Shown here: piece by piece, positions 1 through 6,271 of the stretch | How positions within the stretch are numbered: the stretch's first letter is position 1 | Layout: every line of letters starts with the position of its first letter | NCBI GenBank assembly: GCA_037447655.1 | Contig: JBBHKE010001625.1 | Coordinates: 125,276 to 142,775 of the forward strand | DNA length: 17,500 bases | Origin: Zygnema cylindricum | Lineage: Eukaryota; Streptophyta; Zygnematophyceae; Zygnematales; Zygnemataceae | Reading direction: 5' to 3' | Notes under the pieces: generated by a model | What the model was told of the DNA's origin: nothing | Seen by the model: only the letters and a program-made list of their open reading frames with translations | The model's database searches: none | Made by a program: the position numbers and the translations under genes

Positions 1-960
1 TATATTGCCCATCACTACTAGAATTGATAACTCTAATTCAAGTTCATGTTTTTTCGACCCAAAAAATCACAAATTAGTGTTAATAACACTATTTACTTAC
101 CTAGTCCATAAACGAGCCACAAGGTAAAGCATAATTTAGTGTAGTTAATACTAACTCTCTTTAACTTTAGTAATTTACTAACTCTAATACATAATTTACA
201 TTTTCTAATGCATAATTTACTCTTAGTTAATATCAACTTGCTTAAACGTGAACAATTTACCAGCTCTAATACATCATTTGGTGGTGTAGTTAATTATGAT
301 AGAGCGTTAACACAGAAAATTCACTAACTCCAACACTATTAAATGAGTAACAAACTCCAAGGCTCAATTTTTAATTATATTAAAGTGTTAACCTAATAAA
401 ATATCAACTCTAACATTAATAATATATTATTTAACACCAAGACGCAATTTTAAATTCTAATGAATTGTTAACGCTAGTAATTCACTAACTCTAATCACAA
501 GCACGTGTGGTTAATGCCACCACTGTAACTCTAAAAAATCACTAACTCAATTACATTATTTAGTGTAGTTAATGTTAACAATAATGAGTAACTCATTAAC
601 TCTAATACGCAATTTGTTTAGCGAGGTCTAAGAAAGTGTTAACAGTAATAATTAATTCACTGACTCTGATCCACAGTTTTAGTGTGGTTAATTCTAATCA
701 ATTGTTAACCCTAATAGTTACCGACTTCATTGTGAAAAAATAAGCAAAAAAAGAAGTGTGGGGTTTACATCGATGTTTTTATATCTAATTCAAAACCGAA
801 TAACGTGGTTGATTTTGAAACATTTAAAAAATGAACATTAAGAAACAATTAGTGTTATTAATACTATTTTGCGTACAAGAGCAATTATTTAGGGACACCA
901 ATTTAGTGTTATTTACTCTACCAACGATAAACAATGTAGCGATGTAAAGTGTACACTGCC
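1..960. repeat. Degenerate array of short AT-rich words
   Basis: No coding potential is seen. Variants of three words recur throughout: TAACTCTAAT (about ten times, e.g. near 29, 179, 487, 597), TTAGTGTNGTTAAT (near 78, 138, 290, 561, 671, 850, 905) and GTGTTAAC (near 388, 636, 703). Spacing is irregular, roughly 60-90 bases. Some words are near-palindromic, such as TTAGTGTTAATAACACTA at about 75. The word GCCCATC occurs at both ends (about 7 and 958). It looks like an old, diverged satellite or nested MITE debris; no unit length could be fixed by eye. Confidence 0.5.
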
Positions 961-1259
961 CATCTCTATTATTGCAAAAAAAAAGAAAAAAATAGGAATT
1001 CAAACGTCTTTAACTTTGTTTTCAACCGTTCGATTTTTTTATAACCAAAGAAGTGGAAAATTAACGTTATTACTTTTCGATCGTGATGTCAAGACTAAAA
1101 GTCGGAAAAAAATGTGATGAGAAAAAGTATGTTTGAGTGCCTAAAAATGTTAAACACCACATCCTGAATCGTTATTAGCGTAAGAAACACTAAATTTGAT
1201 GTTGGATTCTTTTTTTTTACCTCTTAAAACATAAAATAGCATTATTTTTTACTGCAGAA
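961..1259. other. AT-rich non-coding stretch, nothing recognised
   Basis: This stretch holds short A and T runs but no open frame, RNA gene or repeat that I could recognise. Confidence 0.5.
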
Positions 1260-1680
1260 GAATTGTACAACTATAAAAAGAAAAAAATAAAAACATTATT
1301 TTTTCCCCTGTCACTTTCTCTCTCTCCCTCTTATCTCTCCCTCTTTTTATTTACTTTTTTATTTGTTCGTTTATTTATTTTATTTATTTATTTATTTAGT
1401 ATTTTTTAATTTATTCACAGTGGGGCAACTGTACGACAATAACAAAAATGTTCAATCTTACATCGATTTCTTGCTCTCCCTTTCCTTCTTCTCCCGTGCC
1501 TCCCTCCCTCCCTCCCTCCCTCTACTACTCTCCTTCCAATTTGTTTATTTATATGTTAGTTTTTTTGTTTGTTTGTTCGTTTGCTAGAATGTTTGATTAT
1601 TTATTTATTTATTTTTCACAGGGGGACACCTGTACGACAATAAAAACACTATTTAATCTTACGACCAATTTGGGGGGAAT
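1260..1680. repeat. Three diverged copies of a hairpin plus CT-tract unit
   Basis: The string CTGTACGACAATAA occurs at about 1430 and 1631, and a weaker form, TTGTACAACTATAA, at about 1264. In each copy a TTTATT-rich stretch usually precedes it and a CT-rich tract follows (1310-1345, 1470-1530, and a short one near 1712). Copies two and three match over a longer stretch: CACAG-G-rich loop-CTGTACGACAATAA, then TTNAATCTTAC. Each carries a 5-bp inverted repeat around a 6-base loop. The short frames open here are products of CT and TTTA repeats, not genes. Confidence 0.55.
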
Positions 1681-1683
1681 CGG

Positions 1684-2035
1684 TTCCCCAAACCCTAATC
1701 TCAACTGCACTACCTCCCCTCTCCCTCAGTACAAACAAGTGAGACCTAAAAACTTCAAAAACCTTAAAAAAAACCTCAAAAAAATCTCAAAAGTTTAAAA
1801 ATAAAAAAAGCGTAATAAGACCTTTGTTAAACTAAATCGGAAAGCCTATAAAAAGCCTTGAACTTAAAGAAACCATAAAAAACTCTAATAAGAACCCTTA
1901 AACCCTTAAAAAACCTTAGAAAAACCTTAAAAAGCTTATTAATCCCAACTACAGCCTCCTCTCCCCAATACCTGCAAGTCACAACACCTTAAAAACCCTA
2001 AACCCCAAAAAAGCCTAAAGCCTATAAACCCGTGA
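1684..2035 (+). repeat. Degenerate CCCTAAA-like (telomere-type) repeats
   Basis: Many variants of AACCCTAAA, CCTTAAA and CCTAAAA follow one another, for example AACCCTTAAACCCTTAAA near 1897 and AAAACCCTAAACCCC near 1992. A longer block is also duplicated about 255 bases apart: a CAACT, C-rich, CAAG stretch at about 1690-1750 and again at 1945-2000. CCCTAAA is the plant-type telomere repeat. Here it is too diverged to be an active telomere, so an interstitial or decayed array is the better reading. Confidence 0.45.
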
Positions 2036-2049
2036 AACGTTATGGAAAT

Positions 2050-2285
2050 AGGAAGATAGAGGAGAGAGAGGGAGGAGAAGAGAAGTGAGAGAGAGGAAGA
2101 GACTAAAAGGGAGAGACAGGGAGAGAAAGGAGGAGAGAGGGGAAGAGCGAGGGGGAGCGAAAGAGAGTGAGAGAGAGAAAAAGAGGGGCGAAAGAGGAAA
2201 AAAAGAGGAAAGGAACAGGAGAGGGAGAGGGGAGAGAGAGGAAGAGAAAGGGAGAGAGACAAATAAGAGAGAGAGGGGGAGAGAC
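2050..2285. repeat. GA-rich microsatellite, left of the copia element
   Basis: Almost every base on the + strand is a purine, with imperfect GAGAGG, GGGA and GAAAG runs. Apparent frames on both strands (Arg/Glu/Lys or Ser/Leu/Pro rich) are composition artefacts. The tract stops at the left end of the copia element and the same kind of sequence restarts at its right end, so it was probably one tract before insertion. Confidence 0.85.
2281..2285. repeat. Probable target-site duplication GAGAC, left copy
   Basis: GAGAC lies directly outside the left end of the copia element and is matched by GAGAC at 5873-5877, directly outside the right end. Five bases is the usual duplication for LTR elements. 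The flanks are GA-rich, so a chance match cannot be excluded, but both copies sit exactly where GA-rich DNA gives way to element sequence. Confidence 0.55.
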
Positions 2286-2687
2286 TAATGGATCATTAAA
2301 CAAAGATAAATAATGCACAACAAGTAGAAGCAAAAGTAAAACACAAACAAAAGAGAGCACTTCATGCAAACCCTTATATTTCATGGAGAAATTTTCTTAC
2401 ATAATAATTTTCCGGCTCTCTCTAGGCCTCTATAAAACACTCCAAACACCACATACCAAAAACTTACATTCTGCACGCAAAATGTGCGCCCCAATCACAC
2501 GACGTCAACAAACGAAACACAAAAGTACTACAAGTACAAATCACACTACACCGATGTTTGACCGAATCATGACAAGACCACAAACAGATACATAACTACA
2601 ATGGAAAACCAAACAAAACTAAAATAAACGGCCAACTCACGAAAACTGTAAGTCACACGTTTGCCGATTCCATAATTAAACCTAATA
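2286..2687 (-). repeat. Copia 3' LTR (longer copy)
   Basis: The stretch from about 2394 to 2687 aligns with about 5594-5872. Shared landmarks include ACACTCCAAAC, ACGACGTCAACAAACGAAACACAAAAGTAC (not contiguous with the first), GTTTGACCGAATCAT and AACCTAATA. Differences are scattered substitutions and small indels, so the insertion is old. The outer 100 bases (2286-2393) have no counterpart in the other LTR because that one is truncated. On the element strand the LTR starts TATTAGG and ends CCATTA, a probable decay of TG...CA ends. Confidence 0.8.
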
Positions 2688-2689
2688 AT

Positions 2690-2698
2690 CCCCCTCTC
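2690..2698 (-). other. Copia polypurine tract
   Basis: On the element strand this reads GAGAGGGGG and lies immediately upstream of the 3' LTR start (ATTATTAGG). This is the expected place and composition for the primer of plus-strand DNA synthesis in LTR retrotransposons. Confidence 0.7.
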
Positions 2699-2832
2699 AA
2701 TGTTCGAATTAGCACCAATCATTACATCAGCCCTAATTTAGGTCTTCCTCTCCGCAACACGTCATATGCGGCCGCTTTCGTAAGCATATCCGCTTCTTCC
2801 TCCAAAGTAAACACGTATAGAAGTTTGATCTC
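2699..2832 (-). other. Copia segment between RNase H and polypurine tract
   Basis: Short untranslated stretch or unrecognised C-terminal end of pol. No motif is clear; it is bounded by the RNase H remnant and the polypurine tract. Confidence 0.4.
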
Positions 2833-3290
2833 TTACCTTGCAATCAAATCACGAACAAAATGTATATGGATATGTTTTGGCCTCTTGTGGAATATCGGAT
2901 TCTTCACGAGTGTCATCAAACTCATGTTGCCTGTATTGATCTCAAGCAACCAATAAGAATTCTCAATTCGCCAAGCATTAATCCAAATGGAAGCTTTGGA
3001 CGTATGGCGCGTTGTCTTATATGTCGCTTCTGTCGAGCTAAAGCCACTGTCGATTGAGGCGCGAGCTCTGAAAAAGGTGCAAGCTCTAAAAACCTTTTGT
3101 CTGCCAAAAACAAAGGCAAAATCAAACATTTACAAAAAGGCGCGAGCTCTAAAAACCGCGTTCCGACAAAACAAAGGCAAAATCAAACATTTTCTTTCCC
3201 TTGTCGAAGTCGACGCCCCAATCTGCATCACAAAATCCCACGCAATCCAAAGATTCCAAATCGGATGGAAATGTCAATCTGATCTCAATA
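2833..3290 (-). pseudogene. Copia RNase H remnant
   Basis: RNase H degrades the RNA of the RNA-DNA hybrid during reverse transcription in the virus-like particle. On the minus strand the sequence shows the DADW motif in GFCDADWGVD (about 3210-3240), then SSTEATYK, ASIWINAW and finally KNPIFHKRPKHIHIHFVRD close to the C-terminus. These match the copia series (S/C)DADW, SSTEAEY, KEAIWL and NP.FH.R.KHI...HFVR. Between DADW and SSTEA a tandem duplication repeats MFDFAFV, and a stop lies in one of the two copies. The family usually has WKSKKQ.VV in this interval, and here it is scrambled. Clearly a dead copy; domain identity is secure. Confidence 0.88.
3058..3192 (-). repeat. Internal tandem duplication in copia RNase H
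   Basis: GGCGCGAGCTCT...AAAACAAAGGCAAAATCAAACATTT occurs at about 3058-3130 and again at 3139-3192 (+ strand reading). A further short echo, GGTGCAAGCTCTAAAAACC, lies inside the first copy. The duplication gives two MFDFAFV segments in the element frame. It is private damage to this copy, not a domain feature of the family. Confidence 0.75.
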
Positions 3291-3359
3291 GTACTTGCAA
3301 GATATCAAAAAAATCGTTGTACAGCCTCTTAGTGTAATTTCTTTGAGGTTGTCATTTCT

Positions 3360-4470
3360 AGCTCGCGACTAAAACCGCGGTCAAAATATTTTGTCGCGTC
3401 GTAACACAATACATCGAATTGCCAAGCGCTTCTCGATAAGGCACGCCAACTCTCACCCCCCGAATTTACGATACCATACTTTTGAATCAAGCAGCGTCAA
3501 AATCGGTTTAGCGTTCAACGTAGAAACTTAGTGAACACCTCTTTTGCAATATTGTGCCCGCGATAATTAATATCTCCGTTAGAAAAACGTTAAGCTAATG
3601 CCAAAAATATAGTGTATATAACCTAAATGTGTAACCTTAAAATGAAAGCGTAAATATGCCTTTAAGTCCTCAATTTTGCGAGTTTGTCCGAAATCATTAG
3701 AATGTCCTTCTCATACACAAGAGATATGATTCTCCTTCGGCTTTTACTCAAACGTTAGAATTCAAAAATTGTACGTGCAAAGCCAAATTCCGTCCAGACT
3801 TTATCTAATTGTAAGTACCACGTTCGCGGCAGGGGTTTAATTTTGTACACCTTTGCAGGGCCCATACTTTTCCTTCCTTTGAAATCACCCCTTCCGGCAC
3901 CCTCATATAATTTTTTTCTCTAAATCTCCATTTTAGAATGCGGTTTCTACGTCCATTTGGTGCATGTGTTTGGTAGCAGAAGCGACAATAACAATAATCA
4001 TCCTTAATGAATCGAATTTGACTGCCGGTGTGTATGTTTCCGTGTAATCATTTCCTTCCCTTTGTTGAAATCCCATGCACACTAACCGAGCCTTATACTT
4101 CACAATTTCTCTCAATGCACTACACCGCGAAACGCTATTAGCTTATATAACGCTAATTCGGTTCCCCCAAATTTTGACCCGAATTCCTAAATAGAATCAT
4201 TAATTCTATTTTAAATTTAGAGTAATTTCTAATTAGAGTAAATGATTTCTTTGAAAATTTTGAAATTCCCAATTAGCGTTAATTACGCTAATTTTTTTTT
4301 TACGCTATTTATTTCTTGACGGTAATAGCGATTCGCGGTGTAGTTTTTGTCTTAAATACCCACTTAGCGTCAATAACCTTTCTCCCTTCCGGTAGGCTTA
4401 CCTCGTTAAATGTAGGATTATCGATTAACGTTTAAAGCTCCTCCTCTGGTGGTCCTTTCCCGTCCCCTTT
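3360..4470 (-). pseudogene. Copia reverse transcriptase remnant (split by MITE)
   Basis: The RT copies element RNA into DNA. On the minus strand, before the MITE, it reads VIDAKWVFKTK; after it, EIVKYKARLVCMGFQQREG, then HQMDVETAF, a frameshift near 3905, VPEGVISKEGKVWALQR, LPRTWYLQLDK and LVYEKDILMISD. Further down come FHFKVTHLGYI and VPYREALGNSMYCVTTRQNI. All are standard copia RT landmarks. The catalytic box, normally YVDD, reads YEKD at about 3703-3714. Stops occur after ETAF and in several later places. The interruption at 4121-4342 is a TA-flanked MITE. Non-functional. Confidence 0.9.
4121..4342. mobile_element. Tc1/mariner- or Stowaway-like MITE with TA duplication
   Basis: The 218-bp insert (4123-4340) begins CACCGCGAAACGCTATTA, and the reverse complement of its right end begins CACCGCGAATCGCTATTA: 18-bp terminal inverted repeats with one mismatch. 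TA flanks both ends (4121-4122 and 4341-4342), as expected for a TA target duplication. It splits the copia RT exactly between two recognisable motifs. If the insert and one TA are ignored, the flanking RT frame is continuous. There is no transposase inside; the interior is AT-rich with further inverted words (TTAGCGTTAATTACGCTAA at about 4274). Superfamily assignment rests on TA duplication and size only. Confidence 0.85.
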
Positions 4471-4559
4471 TGAGATTGGACATGAATCGTTGCAGGACAC
4501 CCCCAAGTTTGAATGTGGAGGGTTAGTTTGCGGCCGTACCATGTATGCTGTTTTTTCTC

Positions 4560-5154
4560 CTAAAATCGAAGTGAGCCGCCAATTGCAAATATAATTGGCG
4601 GGTTAGAATAACATCACCCCAAAGGTTGATAATTCGATCGGATCTCTGGATCATAGTGGGCACTATTTCTTAGAGTGTGCGATTTTTCCTCTCGGCGATG
4701 CCAATGCATTGAATAGAATCCGGATGTTGAATTCCCCATTTTTTACAATACGCATCAAAAATTGTAAATTTGCCTCCATTATCCGATCAAATAGATTTCA
4801 TTTTTTTTCACATTGCCGCTCAGCCATTGCATGCCATTCTTGAAATCGTTCAAAAGCATCGGATTTATTTTTCAACAACATTACCCTTGTAAATTACGAA
4901 ATCGTCGACGACCACCATAATGTATTTATTTTCCCTGATCGTTTTCGGCTTGATGTCGCCACATAAATTGATGTGTACCAATTTCCGTGATGGATCGGAT
5001 CCTTCACCGGATAAAGCTTTCAAATTTGCCCCTTATTACACCCTTCACATCCATTAATTTTCTCACCCGACGCCAAATAAAATCCTTTTACACTCCCGTT
5101 TTTTATCATATGGCGAAAGCTGCCTTCGGATGTATGGCACATACGATGGTGCCA
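4560..5154 (-). pseudogene. Copia integrase remnant
   Basis: Integrase joins the element DNA to host DNA. On the minus strand the HHCC zinc module is visible, starting WHHRMCHTSEGSF (W codon at 5152-5154) and ending in GCEGCNKGQ, followed by a stop. After a frameshift comes LVHINLCGDIKP, where the first catalytic Asp of the usual H(T/S)DLCGP is Asn (codon 4967-4969). VVVDDF follows. Next is a stop, then SDNGGKF with the second catalytic Asp (4781-4783). GIAERKNRTL holds the catalytic Glu (4691-4693), and after another stop comes WGDVILT. Order and motifs are those of copia integrase. The copy is dead. Confidence 0.9.
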
Positions 5155-5349
5155 AAGGGTAAGATCGCTTTTTAATGTTGAAATTAGACTTAGAATGTCG
5201 TAGGGGATCGAAAAATTGGTTGTGCATAGATTCTATAACTTCTCCTTCTCCAATAATTACGTCGTCCGATCTTACAATTTGAATCGAATAATCTCCAAAG
5301 GCATGGACATTGTTGCTCGCCTGCTGGACGTGTGGTACACTTGAGAGAT

Positions 5350-5594
5350 TTACAGATCTGACGGGTATGTAAAAGACTTTGACCTATCTGGTTTGCGTGA
5401 TTTTTTCGTATCTATTACAATTCCAAAGAGGGAGATATAGCCGGACCGTGCCAACAATACCAATAAAGTAGTTTGTCTGCTAGCGACTATAATGCGCTTA
5501 GCTACGTTAAATTGGCGTATGTCATCAAATAAAGTCGAGCTAGTATACGCGTGGTGCAAAGCACTCGTGTCAGTAATCCACTCTTTTTCGAGTT
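5350..5594 (-). pseudogene. Copia aspartic protease remnant
   Basis: The protease cleaves the Gag-Pol polyprotein. On the minus strand it starts WITDTSALHHAYTSS, corresponding to the family's W..DSGAS.H(M/H)...; the catalytic Asp is kept while the DSGA/DTGA signature has become DTSA. It continues LFDDIRQFNVAKRIIVASRQ, matching the substrate-flap region. The reading frame stays open to about 5353. Immediately upstream on the element strand (about 5594) the sequence passes directly into LTR sequence, with no gag, zinc knuckle or primer-binding site between. The intact family would have several hundred codons there. Confidence 0.8.
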
Positions 5595-5872
5595 TTCAAA
5601 ATACCTTTTCAGCTCTCTCTATGCCTCAATAGAACACTCCAAACGCTACATACCAAATCGTACGTTCTACACTCGAAATGCGCGCGCCAATTGGACGACG
5701 TCAACAAACGAAACACAAAAGTACGACAAGTTCAAATCACACTATATTGACTGACGTTTGACCGAATCATCACAAGACTGCAAATTGAAACATAACTAAA
5801 ACCAAACTAAATGGCCGACTCGTCGCTCGACTCTAAGTCGCTCGTCGCTCGATTGCACAATTGAACCTAATA
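5594..5872 (-). repeat. Copia 5' LTR, truncated
   Basis: Matches the inner 290 or so bases of the 3' LTR. The outer boundary is AACCTAATA next to GAGAC. The inner boundary, about 5594-5606, is where similarity to the 3' LTR fades and the protease begins. About 100 bases of LTR 3' end, the primer-binding site and gag are therefore deleted at this junction. Confidence 0.75.
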
Positions 5873-5877
5873 GAGAC
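5873..5877. repeat. Probable target-site duplication GAGAC, right copy
   Basis: Pairs with 2281-2285; GA-rich DNA resumes immediately to the right. Confidence 0.55.
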
Positions 5878-6175
5878 AAGGGGAGGGGAGATAGAGGGAA
5901 GGGAGAGAGAGGAAGGAGATAGGGGGAGAGAGGGATAGAGAGAGGGAGAGAAATATAAGGGGGAGGGGAGAGAGGAAGAGATGGAGAAAGAGGAAGGGAA
6001 AGAGGAAGAGAAGGTGAGAGAGGGACAGATCGGTATAGAAGATGGTTGAGAGGGGAGTGGAGAGAGAGAGAGAGGGAGGGAGAGGGAGGAGAGTGGGGGA
6101 GTGAGTGGGAGAAAGTGAAAGAGAGGGTGAGAGAGTGGGGTGAGAGGGGAAGAGAGAGAGAGAGAGAGAGAAAGG
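5878..6175. repeat. GA-rich microsatellite, right of the copia element
   Basis: Purine-rich on the + strand, ending in a clean (GA)n run near 6150-6171. It is the apparent continuation of 2050-2285. It lies just upstream of the inferred acceptor at 6190-6191 and is probably intronic if the LysM gene extends leftwards. Confidence 0.85.
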
Positions 6176-6191
6176 CTTCCTAGTATAACAG

Positions 6192-6271
6192 TTGGGATCC
6201 ATTGCCTTCTTATACATCAAAACATTTCAAACTATGAACTGATCTGGATAAGTATTACAGCTTCACAAACG
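6192..6271 (+). CDS. LysM gene, inferred exon A (half module)
   Basis: The stretch is preceded by TATAACAG (acceptor AG at 6190-6191) and followed by a consensus donor, ACG|GTAAGA (GT at 6272-6273). In phase it reads GIHCLLIHQNISNYELIWIS and ends ASQT. This corresponds to the GDTC..I....NIS..EL...N and GQT parts of a LysM module, shortened around the usual NP.(I/L).C. The closing VCI is supplied by the next exon across a phase-0 junction. The acceptor lacks a strong pyrimidine tract, so the left boundary is the weakest point. Confidence 0.45.

Larger units (their letters stand above)
2286..5872 (-). mobile_element. Decayed Ty1/copia LTR retrotransposon, minus strand
   Basis: Read on the minus strand, the element shows protease, integrase, reverse transcriptase and RNase H in that order, which is the copia (not gypsy) arrangement. 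Related LTRs stand at both ends: 2286-2687 is the 3' copy and about 5594-5872 a shortened 5' copy. A polypurine tract lies beside the 3' LTR, and the flanks carry a probable GAGAC duplication. All domains carry stops or frameshifts and several catalytic residues are replaced, so the copy is inactive. gag and the primer-binding site are missing. A 218-bp MITE is nested inside. The element sits in a GA tract just upstream of LysM-gene exons on the opposite strand. Confidence 0.9.

Noticed and set aside
2085-2384. Arg/Glu-rich (+) and Ser/Leu/Pro-rich (-) open frames
   Set aside because: They follow the GA/CT tract in every frame; composition artefact. The same applies to frames at 5867-6220, 6301-6546 and 8883-9274.
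2860-3337. Plus-strand frames across the copia RNase H
   Set aside because: Shadows of the minus-strand RNase H, whose motifs are unmistakable.
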